Counted from the first letter of the stretch, positions 1 to 8,784 are shown. The stretch is 39,156 nucleotides of DNA from Flavobacteriales bacterium (GCA_002716345.1 PBAP01000013.1:36435-75590), one strand, 5' to 3'. A program made the numbers and translations. The notes: generated by a model not told the origin, from the letters alone.

Positions 1-278
1 TTTCTTACAAGAAATATGACTCTAGCTCTTTTATATCTTTTTCTTCTAATATGATTAAAAATAAGTTTAGTATCATTTCTTACACCATCTTCAGTAATAA
101 TTTCTGAATGGTCATGAGTAAAAGATACATCTAGCTTATAAGTTGACTTCTTTATCATTTCATCAATCATATATCTAAGCCATGTTCTACCAGTTTTTGG
201 AAATGAAATAACAAAATTCTTATCTAAATCATAATCATATGAAAGTATAAAATCTTTAAAGTCTCTGAAAAAAGACAT
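1..278 (-). CDS. Sulfotransferase, N-terminal part (runs off window start)
   Basis: The first 92 codons of a gene whose 3' end lies outside the window. Residues 25-34 read SFPKTGRTWL, which matches the 5'-phosphosulfate-binding loop of PAPS-dependent sulfotransferases (usually [ST][YF]PKSGTTWL). The visible part ends in RARVIFLVR, the start of the 3'-phosphate-binding strand (usually vifLvRdPrD). The expected reaction is transfer of sulfate from PAPS to a sugar or other acceptor; the acceptor cannot be read here. The ATG directly abuts the stop of neuA with no spacer, so the gene is probably translated as part of the wza-wzc-neuB-neuA operon. That context suggests sulfation of the exported polysaccharide or its precursor, which is inference. 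The family call is fairly safe; the substrate is unknown. Confidence 0.8.
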   Translation of the reverse strand, partial: MSFFRDFKDFILSYDYDLDKNFVISFPKTGRTWLRYMIDEMIKKSTYKLDVSFTHDHSEIITEDGVRNDTKLIFNHIRRKRYKRARVIFLVR

Positions 279-1415
279 TTATAAAAACAGCTTGGAAAAT
301 TCTCTAAATGCACCATCACCACCTTTTTTATCAACTTGTATAATTCCAGGAACTGATTTAATTTGATTTACAGAATTAGATGGGCATGCTGCTACACCTA
401 CTTTAGAAAGAAGGTCAAAACAATTAATATCATCGCCTATATATGCAATTTCACTTAAGTTATATGAATTTTCTTGACAAAATTTCTTTATGATTTTTAA
501 TTTGTCTTTAGCCCCATGAAAATCATAATCAAGCTTAAGTTTAGATGCTCTTCTTTTGTTTAATTTCATCTTTTCACTGGTAATTATTCCAACTTTAAAA
601 CCCTTTTCTTTTAAAATTTGAAAAGCCATTCCGTCATAAGCTGAAAACTTTTTTATTTCGTCTCCTTTTTCACTATAGTACATTCCCCCATCTGTTAAGA
701 CACCGTCAACATCTGAAAAAATAACTTTAATTTTTTCAATCATTGAAACATCTTTATCATAATTTTCAGTCATGATTTGTTCGCCAATAATCCAATCTGA
801 AGGTTCATCAAGTTCAAGCGCTGTATAATGAGGCATAACATATAAACCTATGTTTCCTGAAATTCTATTTTTTGATTCTAGAATTTTTTCAACACTACTA
901 ATATACATTGCTCCATTTTCAATCAAGTTTCCTTCAAAATCTTGCCTTCTTGGCCTATTCATGTAATCATAATTTAATGAAGCTCCTTCTTTATTCCATA
1001 TGAATTTTTTTTCAATAGTACAACTAAGCACAGAATCATATTTTTTGTGTAGATCTAATGCTTGATTAAAATGAAATGATTTTGTAAAAGGTGATGTAGC
1101 TTGAGCTAATAGAAAAGTAAATTTCTTATTAATCTTAAAATTCATAATATATTCAAGTATTACTGACTCAGTACTTGAACTATCCACTGCATTTTCTCTA
1201 CTTCTATCGAAAACTTCAAGTTTAGAAAACTCAAAAGAGGTAGCTATTTCTTTAATTAAGTTTGAATCAGTTGCTAAAACGACTTTATCAACATTGGATA
1301 AATGAAGTTCTTTTAATACCCAATAAATAAGTGGCTTTCCACAAAATAGCTTTATGTTTTTATTTTTAATAGACTTGCTATTTGCTCTTGCAGGTACGAA
1401 TGCTATTGTTTCCAA
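279..1415 (-). CDS. neuA: CMP-nonulosonate (sialic acid type) cytidylyltransferase fused to KdsC-like HAD phosphatase
   Basis: A 378-residue two-domain protein. Residues 1 to about 215 are a CMP-sialic acid synthetase-type domain: FVPARANSKSIKNKN at residues 6-20 is the CTP-binding start (usually IPARxGSKxIxxKN), followed by LAQATSPF near 103-110 and NGAMYIS near 167-173. Residues about 228-378 are a HAD phosphatase like KdsC: SDVDGVLTDGG with the catalytic Asp pair at 235 and 237, SAYDGM, and a late GDDINC motif. This order matches vertebrate CMAS and some bacterial fusions. The predicted job is activating a nonulosonic acid with CTP and dephosphorylating a 9-phosphate precursor or related sugar. 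The start is TTG; an in-frame TAA lies five codons upstream with no ATG between. The gene starts one base after the neuB stop, so the two are coupled. Exact sugar (Neu5Ac, legionaminic, Kdn) is undetermined. Confidence 0.9.
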   Translation of the reverse strand: METIAFVPARANSKSIKNKNIKLFCGKPLIYWVLKELHLSNVDKVVLATDSNLIKEIATSFEFSKLEVFDRSRENAVDSSSTESVILEYIMNFKINKKFTFLLAQATSPFTKSFHFNQALDLHKKYDSVLSCTIEKKFIWNKEGASLNYDYMNRPRRQDFEGNLIENGAMYISSVEKILESKNRISGNIGLYVMPHYTALELDEPSDWIIGEQIMTENYDKDVSMIEKIKVIFSDVDGVLTDGGMYYSEKGDEIKKFSAYDGMAFQILKEKGFKVGIITSEKMKLNKRRASKLKLDYDFHGAKDKLKIIKKFCQENSYNLSEIAYIGDDINCFDLLSKVGVAACPSNSVNQIKSVPGIIQVDKKGGDGAFREFSKLFL

Positions 1416-1416
1416 A

Positions 1417-2286
1417 CTAATTAAATTTTAATTTTTTTCTTTGAGAAACTTCACAATGTAAAATATCACTGTCCTTATATTTTAAACTTTGTTTTGTAGC
1501 ATGTAAGTCCCTGCAAAGCTTCCTTAATCCAGTTGGTTCAAGCGAAGCAATATGATCTGTACCTTTGAAAGTTCTATCTAAAGTAAAATGTCTCTCAATC
1601 CAATTAGCTCCTAATGCATATGATGCAATATCTACTGCAATTCCTAAGTGATGACCAGAAAATCCAATATCTTTAATATGGTTTTCATATTTTTCTTTAA
1701 TTCTATTGATTTCAAGCAACGAAACATCTTCAAATTTACAGGGATAAGATGAAGTGCATGAATACAATACTAGTCTGTTCAAAGAATTATATTTTCTAAA
1801 TGTTTCGAATAAAACATTTTCTTCTTGTTTATTAGTCATTCCCAAGGATACATGAATATCTCCAGAAAAATTTAAAATCAATTTTTCTAGTAATTTTAAA
1901 TTATTGTTACAGGCTGATGGTACTTTAATAAATTTTGGATTTAATGAAATGATTTCATTTACTGAAGTTACGTCCCAAACTGAACAGCTATATTCTATAT
2001 TTTTAGTTCTTGCAAACTTTTCTAGCTCTTTGTGTTGATTTATGTCAAACTCTAAAAATTTCCTATGCTCATAATAAGTAGATCCAAATGAATGCATTTT
2101 GTTAGGATGAGGATTTAGGTAGATTTCATCATTAATTTTTTCTTCAACACATCTCTTTTGAAATTTAACTGCATATGCACCACAATCAGATGCTTTTGTA
2201 ATCATTTTTTTAGCTAAATCAAAATCACCCATGTGATTACATCCTATCTCGGCTATAACTCTTGGAACACTATAACTACCTTTCAT
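1417..2286 (-). CDS. neuB: NeuB-type nonulosonic acid synthase, lacking the C-terminal SAF domain
   Basis: A 289-residue TIM-barrel synthase that condenses phosphoenolpyruvate with an N-acetylhexosamine (or its 6-phosphate) to make a nonulosonic acid. Visible family motifs are VIAEIGCNHMG near the N-terminus, KVPSACN, HVSLGM, GFSGHHLG and the ERHFTLDRTFKGTDHIASLEP block. The usual antifreeze-like SAF domain of NeuB (total about 340-350 aa) is absent; the protein stops about 45 residues after the GTDHIASLEP block. I choose ATG at 2286-2284 (MKGSYSVPRV). The frame stays open upstream through the repetitive wzc tail, but that part is low-complexity Met/Val/Ala and clearly not domain sequence. 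The chosen start overlaps the wzc stop by 11 bases, typical translational coupling. The product feeds the neighbouring NeuA fusion. Confidence 0.88.
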   Translation of the reverse strand: MKGSYSVPRVIAEIGCNHMGDFDLAKKMITKASDCGAYAVKFQKRCVEEKINDEIYLNPHPNKMHSFGSTYYEHRKFLEFDINQHKELEKFARTKNIEYSCSVWDVTSVNEIISLNPKFIKVPSACNNNLKLLEKLILNFSGDIHVSLGMTNKQEENVLFETFRKYNSLNRLVLYSCTSSYPCKFEDVSLLEINRIKEKYENHIKDIGFSGHHLGIAVDIASYALGANWIERHFTLDRTFKGTDHIASLEPTGLRKLCRDLHATKQSLKYKDSDILHCEVSQRKKLKFN

Positions 2287-4690
2287 CTTTTTCAAAATAT
2301 TCAGAGTTTTTTTCATTTGTGTATCCTGCGTAGCCGTAACCATAGCCATAACCTTTACCATATCCATAGCCGTAACCTCCATAGCCGTAACCTCCATAGC
2401 CATATCCTCCATAGCCATATGCATAACCATAAACACCACTACCCTCTTTCACATCATTAAAAATAATATATATTTCACCCAACCTACCTTTATTGTATAA
2501 ATCCTCTGAATATGTTAAAAGACTTTTGTTTGTATAGCCCTGTCTAACCATGTATAAATTGATATCCGTATAATTCATTAATGTTAAAGAATCTGCAACA
2601 AGCCCTAGCGGAGGAGTATCAAGAATTATAATATCATACTTCTTTTTTAAACTCGCAATTAATGACTTGAACTTATCACTTAGTAACGTGTCTGCAGGAT
2701 TGTTAGGAACAGGACCAGATAAAACAACATCTAAATTATCAATTCCAACATCTTTGACAATATCATTAAATTTGATATCACCATTAATATAATTAGATAA
2801 TCCTATATCATTTGTAAGCTCAAAATCTACCCATACTTTGGGTTTCCTCAAATCTGCTCCAATTAGAATTGTTTTCTTTGAAGCCTTTGCAAAAACAATA
2901 GCTAAATTTTCTGCAAAAAAAGTCTTTCCTTCTCCAGAGATAGATGAAGTGACCAAGAAAACTGTACTTTTATTGTTTTCTATTTTAAAATTCAGATTAG
3001 ATCTTATCGCTCTAAACCCTTCAAAAACTACAGATTTCGGGCTTTGCTTAGAAAGAAGGTTGAAACCACTTCTGTTTGTGCCAATTATTCCTAAAACAGG
3101 CATAGTTGAGTGTTTGTCAAGATCAAACCTTGAAAGAATTTTATCATTTAAAATATCTAGGATCAAAAAAAATAAAAGAGGGAGAACAAATCCAGCTAAT
3201 AATGCGAGAAGATAATTTCGGCTTCTATTTGGCAGGAATGGATTCTTATCGAAATATACAGCAGGTTCAAGAACTCTTGTATCTGCGACATTGGATGATG
3301 ATGTAATATCAGCCTCAGATTTTTTTCTTAAAAGAAATGTATAAATATTTTCATTAATTGTTTGAACCCTTTGAATTTTCAATAATTCTCTTTCAACTTC
3401 AGGCAATTTATTAATCTCTGAGTTTAATTCTTTTATTATTTTATTGTTTCTTTTGATTTCAATATCTAGTGTAGTATTTGATGTAAAAATTGCTTCATTT
3501 AAACTTGAAATTATTTGATTCGTAGTTCTATCATATAATTTAACAGCTGGATTTTTTAATTTTCCAGCTTCCACTAAAAGTGATCGATTAAACTGAACCT
3601 CAATCAAATCTTTGATTAAAGTTCTTATAGAGCTGTTTTCGTCTATAGTTGAAGGTGGAATTTTGATTTGTTCCAACTTACTTTCTGACTGAATATATTT
3701 TGAGAGATGACCCAAGTATTCTTTTTCTCTTTTCAAAATATTAACATTTGATTCAATCTCATTTAACTGATTATATATCCCCTGAGCTTTGACACTAACA
3801 TCAGTTAACCCATTCCTTTCCTTAAAAAGTTGAATTTTATTTTCAATTATTTCTAACGAATCTTGCATATCAAATAATTGTTTTTTAATGAACTCTACTG
3901 TTTTAATAGATGATAGATTTTTTGAGTTTACTTCGTTTTTAATAAAATTTTCAGTTAGTTTATTCAAAAAGTTTACTCCTTTTAGTTCATGAAAACATTT
4001 AAGATCAATTTTTACAATTGATGACTTTTTTTGCTCTTGAGTAAAATTTAAGTCTGACTGATATTTTTTTGTCAAGTTTTGTAATTCCTTGAACTTAACA
4101 ACACATGAAGGGAGTTCAGATTCTTTAGTGACAAATTTTATATTTCTAGAAATTTTAATAGTGGCTCCAAGAAAATTAATTTTTTGGTCATAGCTAAATT
4201 CACTATCAATGTCTAAAGATTTGTTGTAAAGTCTAAATTTTTTATCATTTATATGTGTGAGCTTAAAGGATCTGTTAAGAATTTTTTCTTTATTAGTATA
4301 AACTTTCACTATAAATGGGGATTGGTATGTTTCAGAGACTTTTATATTTCCAACTAAATAATACTCAATATCATATCTTAGATCTTTAAGTGTTTGATAA
4401 ATTAATGGGTATGAATTGATCTCATAAATTTTATTAGCAATAATATTTTTCGAACTTCTTTGGAATGGATCGTTTGAATAAATTGCTTCAGCAGCACTGA
4501 TAGAAGATATATTTGATTGATCTTCAAAAAGTATTGTTGAAGAAACTTTAAATATATTTTTGGTGTATCTATTAAAGCCAAAGGCTATAGCCAAACACAA
4601 CAATATTGACAATAAAAACAATAACCAATTGCTGGCTATTCTGTAAAAAAATTGTTTAATGTCTAAAAACTCTTCCTTCTTCTGTGTCAT
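2276..4690 (-). CDS. wzc: Wzc-type polysaccharide co-polymerase / BY tyrosine kinase with Gly-Tyr tail
   Basis: An 804-residue inner-membrane protein controlling export and chain length of surface polysaccharide. An N-terminal membrane segment lies near residues 20-38 (NWLLFLLSILLCLAIAF), then a Wzz/GumC-type periplasmic region with long coiled-coil stretches, then a second membrane segment near 500 (LLALLAGFVLPLLFFLI). The cytoplasmic kinase domain has Walker A SISGEGKT near 583-589, Walker A' ILIGADLRKPK and Walker B IIILDTPPLG, the bacterial tyrosine kinase signature. The last 55 or so residues are almost pure Gly/Tyr with about 17 tyrosines, the presumed autophosphorylation cluster. It directly follows wza (one base gap) and overlaps neuB, so kinase, channel and precursor synthesis are in one operon. 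Very secure family call. Confidence 0.93.
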   Translation of the reverse strand: MTQKKEEFLDIKQFFYRIASNWLLFLLSILLCLAIAFGFNRYTKNIFKVSSTILFEDQSNISSISAAEAIYSNDPFQRSSKNIIANKIYEINSYPLIYQTLKDLRYDIEYYLVGNIKVSETYQSPFIVKVYTNKEKILNRSFKLTHINDKKFRLYNKSLDIDSEFSYDQKINFLGATIKISRNIKFVTKESELPSCVVKFKELQNLTKKYQSDLNFTQEQKKSSIVKIDLKCFHELKGVNFLNKLTENFIKNEVNSKNLSSIKTVEFIKKQLFDMQDSLEIIENKIQLFKERNGLTDVSVKAQGIYNQLNEIESNVNILKREKEYLGHLSKYIQSESKLEQIKIPPSTIDENSSIRTLIKDLIEVQFNRSLLVEAGKLKNPAVKLYDRTTNQIISSLNEAIFTSNTTLDIEIKRNNKIIKELNSEINKLPEVERELLKIQRVQTINENIYTFLLRKKSEADITSSSNVADTRVLEPAVYFDKNPFLPNRSRNYLLALLAGFVLPLLFFLILDILNDKILSRFDLDKHSTMPVLGIIGTNRSGFNLLSKQSPKSVVFEGFRAIRSNLNFKIENNKSTVFLVTSSISGEGKTFFAENLAIVFAKASKKTILIGADLRKPKVWVDFELTNDIGLSNYINGDIKFNDIVKDVGIDNLDVVLSGPVPNNPADTLLSDKFKSLIASLKKKYDIIILDTPPLGLVADSLTLMNYTDINLYMVRQGYTNKSLLTYSEDLYNKGRLGEIYIIFNDVKEGSGVYGYAYGYGGYGYGGYGYGGYGYGYGKGYGYGYGYAGYTNEKNSEYFEKDER
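2321..2443 (-). repeat. Tandem repeat encoding the Gly-Tyr tail of Wzc
   Basis: The 3' end of wzc consists of short tandem units. The clearest part is 2364-2420, with a 15-bp unit read on the plus strand as CCATAGCCGTAACCT or CCATAGCCATATCCT, encoding GGYGY. Units begin at 2364, 2379, 2394 and 2409. The surrounding sequence is a looser mixture of GY and GYG. Such a repeat can change length by slippage, which would alter the number of phosphorylatable tyrosines without breaking the frame. Confidence 0.85.
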
Positions 4691-4691
4691 T

Positions 4692-5450
4692 TTAATTATT
4701 TGTTAATAAGAGGAATAAAGTTATACTAGAAATACCCACACTTATAAATTGTGGTAGGTTATTAAACGCATAAAATCTCTTTTTAAGTGGAGCGACATAA
4801 ATTACATCATTAGGCAAAATATAATAATCTTTGCTAGTAATAGATTTCGAATCTGAAAGGTTAAAAGTAAAAACATTTCTTCCTTCAGAATTGTTTCTAA
4901 TGATTTTAATGTTCTTTTTGTTCGCAACGTTAGTGAATCCAGACGCTAATCCTATACAATGCAAAATATCTGGATTTGATTTATTTATCTTTTTAAGGCC
5001 CGGGGAGTTTACTTCACCAATTACCTTTACTTCAAAATTAATTATGTTTACCTTGACAACAGGAGACTCAAAGAAATCAATAGCGATTTTCGAAATTATA
5101 TTTTCAAGTTCAGATTTTGTGAATCCTTCTGCTTTAACAAAACCAATAGCAGGTAAATTTAAGTTTCCGTCATTGTTCACCAGGTATCCATACAGATAAG
5201 GGTTTTGTAATAGTAACTGACTACTAGTGGTCTGTTCTTTATTAAAGAAGTCGTAGTTAAGTTCTGTTGTGGTACTAATTTGGACAGATAGAAGGTCACC
5301 TTTTTGAAAAGTATAATCATAGGATGATGGAGACAGGTTTATATTATCTTTTATGGTAATTACATCTAAGTCCTTGTTAGTTATACAAGAAGAAAAAAAT
5401 AGAAAAACAACTATTATGAAGTAGAAATTAATACTATAAATTTTAAACAC
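4692..5450 (-). CDS. wza: Wza-type polysaccharide export outer-membrane lipoprotein
   Basis: A 252-residue polysaccharide export (Poly_export/SLBB) protein forming the outer-membrane exit channel. The start codon is GTG (MFKIYSINF). A hydrophobic leader ends in FLFFSSC, a lipobox with the acylated cysteine near residue 22, so it is a lipoprotein. YTFQKGDLLSVQIST near 45-60 is the usual start of the export domain, followed by DGNLNLPAIGFVKAEGFT and an SLBB-like VKVIGEVNSPGLKKI. A C-terminal hydrophobic segment (FISVGISSITLFLLL) is typical of the short Bacteroidota Wza proteins. It is the first gene of the visible minus-strand cluster and is followed by wzc after one base. I see no clean TANNTTTG box upstream, only the weaker GATATTTG near 5470. 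Confidence 0.9.
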   Translation of the reverse strand: MFKIYSINFYFIIVVFLFFSSCITNKDLDVITIKDNINLSPSSYDYTFQKGDLLSVQISTTTELNYDFFNKEQTTSSQLLLQNPYLYGYLVNNDGNLNLPAIGFVKAEGFTKSELENIISKIAIDFFESPVVKVNIINFEVKVIGEVNSPGLKKINKSNPDILHCIGLASGFTNVANKKNIKIIRNNSEGRNVFTFNLSDSKSITSKDYYILPNDVIYVAPLKKRFYAFNNLPQFISVGISSITLFLLLTNN

Positions 5451-5520
5451 GATAAATACTTGTTAAAACAAATATCGGAAATTATATTTTTTTTATCATG
5501 TATTGAACAAAAAAGTCAGC

Positions 5521-7488
5521 TTAATATTCAATCAAATTCAATAGTTTATCTTCAAATCTTGATTTTGCAAGAAAATTATCCTCAAGATTCTTTGAAAATG
5601 GTACTGGTGTATCAATAGAAGAACATATAAAAATGGGAGCATCAAGAAGTTCAAAACATTTTTCGCTTATTAATGAAGAAATATGAGAGGCGAATCCACC
5701 TATGTGACAATCCTCTTGTAAAATAATTAACTTGCCTGTCTTTTTAAGAGATTTTTTAATGAGCTCAAAATCCAGAGGGACTAAAGTTCTCAAATCAATT
5801 AAGTCAGCATCTCTATAATTTAGCTTTTCAAGAGTGCTTATAGCCCAGTGCACACCCATTCCGTAACTAATAATAGAAACTTCATTACCAGATCTGATAA
5901 CATTTGCAACACCTAGCTCAATATTGGAATAATTTTCAGAAACATTTTCTTTAATTGATCTATACAGGGCCTTATGTTCAAAATACATAACTGGATTTGG
6001 GTCTTCTACAGATGCAATTAATAATCCTTTAGCATCATTTGGGAAAGCTGGATATACAACTTTTAATCCAGGGGTATGAGTAAACCATGCTTCATTAGAC
6101 TGAGAATGAAATGGTCCTGCACCCACACCCGCACCTGTTGGCATTCTAACAGTGACATCTGAATTTTGCCCCCAACGATAATACGATTTTGCAAGATTAT
6201 TAACAATTGCATTAAACCCCGTTGATACAAAGTCCGCAAATTGCATTTCTACTATTGATTTAAAACCGCAAACAGAAAGACCAAGTGCAGAGCTTAGAAT
6301 GACTGACTCACAAAGAGGTGTGTTTCTGACTCTATCTTTTCCATATTTATTTACTAAACCCTCAGTAACTTTAAAAACCCCCCCATATTCAGCAATATCT
6401 TGTCCCATAATAATTAAATTATTATATTTTGACATTGAAAAATCAATTGCTTCTGAAATAGCATCGATAAATCTTAACTCTTTAGTTTTATTATTATCTT
6501 TTTTAATAAAATCGTACTTTTGATATACATCACTAAGCTCATCTTTAACAGATGATTTACTAAATAATGAGTTTTCTGCAAGACTCCATGACTTATCGAT
6601 TTCTGATCTAATATCGTTCTCAATCTTTTCCAAATGAGAAGTATCAATTTTAGTATTTTCAAAAATAAAATTTCTGAAATTTTTAATTGGATCGTAACTT
6701 TTCCATTTTTTCATTTCACTTTCAGGCACATATTTTGTACCAGAGGATTCCTCATGGCCACGAACTCTGAAAGTTAAACATTCTAATAAGTGAGGTTTAC
6801 CTTCTTTTTGTATTTTTTCTTTTATTTTTTTTACTTTTTCGAATACATCAAAAAAATTATTTCCGTCAATTGAATGGGCTTTCATACCGTAACCAACTCC
6901 CTTATCTTTAAAAGACTTACAATTAAATTGTTCGTTACTTGGAGTTGACAAACCATAGCCATTATTTTCAACAACAAAAATGATTGGTAAAGTCCAAACT
7001 GAAGCTACATTTAGAGCCTCATGGAAATCCCCCTCACTAGCTCCACCATCACCTGAAAATACTACTGCTATTTTATTATTATTTTTTAGCTTGTTAGCTA
7101 AGGCAACTCCCAAAGCAACCCCCATTTGTGGACCCAAGTGAGATATCATGCCGATAATTGAATGCTGCTTTGAACCAAAATGAAAAGATCGATCTCTTCC
7201 TTTAGTGAAACCATCTAATTTTCCTTGAAACTGACAGAAAAGTCGGAACAAATCAATCTTTCTTGAAGTAAAAACACCTAAATTTCTGTGTAACGGCAAA
7301 ACATACTCATCATTATCTAGTGCTAGAGTAATTCCGACTGAGACAGCTTCTTGACCCATTCCAGAAAACCATTTTGATATTTTCCCTTGTCTTAAAAGAA
7401 TAAGCATTTTTTCTTCAATTAATCTTGGTAGAACTAAATAGTGATAAAAGTTCATCAGATCATCATTAGTATAATTAGGTTTTTTCAT
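5521..7488 (-). CDS. Fused alpha-beta E1 of a branched-chain-type 2-oxoacid dehydrogenase
   Basis: A 655-residue thiamine-diphosphate enzyme in which E1 alpha (about 1-315) and E1 beta (about 325-655) are one chain, an arrangement common in Bacteroidota. The ThDP motif is visible as GDGGASEGDFHEALN at 146-160 ending in ENN at 174-176. The beta half starts ELRFIDAISEAIDF and shows GQDIAEYGGVFKVTEGL, ADFVSTGFNAIVNNLAKSYYR and the C-terminal transketolase-type ILQEDCHIGGFASHI. It should decarboxylate a 2-oxoacid, probably branched-chain 2-oxoacids, and pass the acyl group to a lipoyl E2 encoded elsewhere; this supplies branched-chain acyl-CoA primers for iso-fatty acids. A strong promoter lies just upstream on the minus strand. 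Substrate assignment is by family and not certain. Confidence 0.88.
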   Translation of the reverse strand: MKKPNYTNDDLMNFYHYLVLPRLIEEKMLILLRQGKISKWFSGMGQEAVSVGITLALDNDEYVLPLHRNLGVFTSRKIDLFRLFCQFQGKLDGFTKGRDRSFHFGSKQHSIIGMISHLGPQMGVALGVALANKLKNNNKIAVVFSGDGGASEGDFHEALNVASVWTLPIIFVVENNGYGLSTPSNEQFNCKSFKDKGVGYGMKAHSIDGNNFFDVFEKVKKIKEKIQKEGKPHLLECLTFRVRGHEESSGTKYVPESEMKKWKSYDPIKNFRNFIFENTKIDTSHLEKIENDIRSEIDKSWSLAENSLFSKSSVKDELSDVYQKYDFIKKDNNKTKELRFIDAISEAIDFSMSKYNNLIIMGQDIAEYGGVFKVTEGLVNKYGKDRVRNTPLCESVILSSALGLSVCGFKSIVEMQFADFVSTGFNAIVNNLAKSYYRWGQNSDVTVRMPTGAGVGAGPFHSQSNEAWFTHTPGLKVVYPAFPNDAKGLLIASVEDPNPVMYFEHKALYRSIKENVSENYSNIELGVANVIRSGNEVSIISYGMGVHWAISTLEKLNYRDADLIDLRTLVPLDFELIKKSLKKTGKLIILQEDCHIGGFASHISSLISEKCFELLDAPIFICSSIDTPVPFSKNLEDNFLAKSRFEDKLLNLIEY

Positions 7489-7503
7489 TTAAATAGAATA
7501 AAT

Positions 7504-7536
7504 CAAAAATACCATAATAATTTACTAATTTGCAAA
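7504..7536 (-). promoter_or_regulatory. Bacteroidota-type promoter of the E1 gene
   Basis: Read on the minus strand, TTTG (7536-7533) is followed after 21 bases by TATTTTTG (7511-7504), matching the Bacteroidota -33 TTTG and -7 TANNTTTG pair. The E1 start codon begins 15 bases beyond the box. This is one of two places in the window with both elements at a 21-base spacing. Confidence 0.75.
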
Positions 7537-7612
7537 TTATAGAATTCCATTTTTATGAAAACGATGATTTTATAACTCAAGATTAAAAGTAACATTTCAA
7601 TTAAAATTTTAA

Positions 7613-8476
7613 ATGAAAACTAAAATTATTGTTAACCCAATTTCAGGTACTCAAAATCATAGAAACATTCATAAAATCTTTGAAAAATATTTAAAAGATT
7701 ATGAAATCGTGTATACTGAATATCAAAATCATGCATTTGAAATTTCTAAAAATTTAAATAAAAAATTTGATAGAGTTATAGTAGCAGGCGGCGATGGAAC
7801 TGTTAATGAGTGTATAAGAGGTTTAATTGATAAAGACATTATTCTTGCAACATTACCATGTGGATCTGGAAATGGTTTCTCATTGCACAACAATATAGAT
7901 ACTAATCTTGACAACGCAATAAAAAATTTATCTAGTTACAAAGAAATAAAATCAGATGTTTGGACCATAAATGGTAATCCATTCATTAACGTTTCTGGAC
8001 TAGGATTTGATGCATTAATTGCAAATAGTTTTTCCAAACTTAAAAATAGAGGATTTAGTTCATATATAAAATTAGTTTTAAAAAATATAATTGCATACAA
8101 ACCACAAGAATATAATATTGAAATTGATAATGAAGAAATAAATACAGATGCGTTTTTTATTGCATTTGCTAACGCATCAGAGTATGGAAATGGTGCCATA
8201 ATTAGTCCTAAATCAAAAATAAATGATGGATTATTAGATATTGTAATAGTAAATAAATTCAACAAACTTTTAATTCCAAAATTGATTTTTTTTATCTTTA
8301 AAAAGAGGATACATAAATTTAAAAAAGTAATTATCAAGCAGGGTAAAATGATAAGAATAACTCCTAAATCAAAAGAAAGCTTTCTCGTACATTTAGATGG
8401 TGAACCAAAAAAAATTAGTGGATCCTTAGACATAAGAATTAGTAAAAGAAAAATGAAAGTTTTGATAAATGAATAA
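7613..8476 (+). CDS. Diacylglycerol kinase family lipid kinase (YegS/DgkB type)
   Basis: A 287-residue soluble lipid kinase. It opens with IIVNPISGTQNHRN, has the nucleotide-binding AGGDGTVNEC at 58-67 and LPCGSGNGFSLHN at 81-93, both diagnostic for the diacylglycerol kinase catalytic domain. The C-terminal half carries VSGLGFDALIAN, ISPKSKINDGLLDIVIV and VHLDGEP, typical of the beta-sandwich domain. The expected reaction is ATP-dependent phosphorylation of diacylglycerol or another lipid, probably recycling lipid at the inner membrane. Its last 8 bases overlap the start of the SUI1/YciH gene, so the two are co-translated. It is divergent from the E1 gene; its own promoter box is weak (TAAAATTTT just before the ATG). 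Confidence 0.88.
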   Translation: MKTKIIVNPISGTQNHRNIHKIFEKYLKDYEIVYTEYQNHAFEISKNLNKKFDRVIVAGGDGTVNECIRGLIDKDIILATLPCGSGNGFSLHNNIDTNLDNAIKNLSSYKEIKSDVWTINGNPFINVSGLGFDALIANSFSKLKNRGFSSYIKLVLKNIIAYKPQEYNIEIDNEEINTDAFFIAFANASEYGNGAIISPKSKINDGLLDIVIVNKFNKLLIPKLIFFIFKKRIHKFKKVIIKQGKMIRITPKSKESFLVHLDGEPKKISGSLDIRISKRKMKVLINE

Positions 8477-8783
8477 AACTAACAGTAAATTTATTTACTC
8501 AACCAACAAAAAAATTGAAACTGAAAATAATCAGGAGGATTTATTTGTAGATAAGACAACTGAAATACACTTTAGAAAAAAAAATGGAAAAAATATTGTA
8601 ATAATTAAATTTCTAAGTGACGATATTTTAAAATTGAAGAAATTAAGTAAAGAAATCAAAGGAACCCTTGCAATAGGTGGTTCAATTAAAAAAGGAGAAA
8701 TTATTCTTCAAGGAAATAAAAGGGAGGAAATTATTAAAATTCTTGAAAGGAAAGGTATTAAATGTAAAAGAGTAGGTGGTTAA
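8469..8783 (+). CDS. yciH: SUI1/eIF1-like translation factor (YciH family)
   Basis: A 104-residue protein with the SUI1 fold in its C-terminal two thirds: VIIKFLSDDILKLKKLSKEIK, GTLAIGGSIKKGEIILQGN and the terminal KREEIIKILERKGIKCKRVGG, which match the KGTxGxGGTxKdgxIxlQGdhR pattern of YciH/eIF1. The N-terminal 30 residues are a short, lysine-rich lead typical of the bacterial form. Bacterial YciH is thought to act on initiation fidelity or translation under stress; that is family knowledge. It overlaps the lipid kinase by 8 bases and ends one base before the tRNA-Leu gene on the opposite strand. Confidence 0.85.
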   Translation: MNKTNSKFIYSTNKKIETENNQEDLFVDKTTEIHFRKKNGKNIVIIKFLSDDILKLKKLSKEIKGTLAIGGSIKKGEIILQGNKREEIIKILERKGIKCKRVGG

Positions 8784-8784
8784 G

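Noticed and set aside
2287-2439. N-terminal extension of the neuB frame (Met/Val/Ala-rich)
   Set aside because: It is the wzc tail repeat read in another frame; the family similarity begins at MKGSYSVPRVIAEIG, and that ATG has the normal short overlap with wzc.
2233-2460. Plus-strand frame rich in His, Ser and Asn over the wzc tail
   Set aside because: Antisense of the Gly-Tyr repeat, giving a repetitive peptide without any leader or family pattern.
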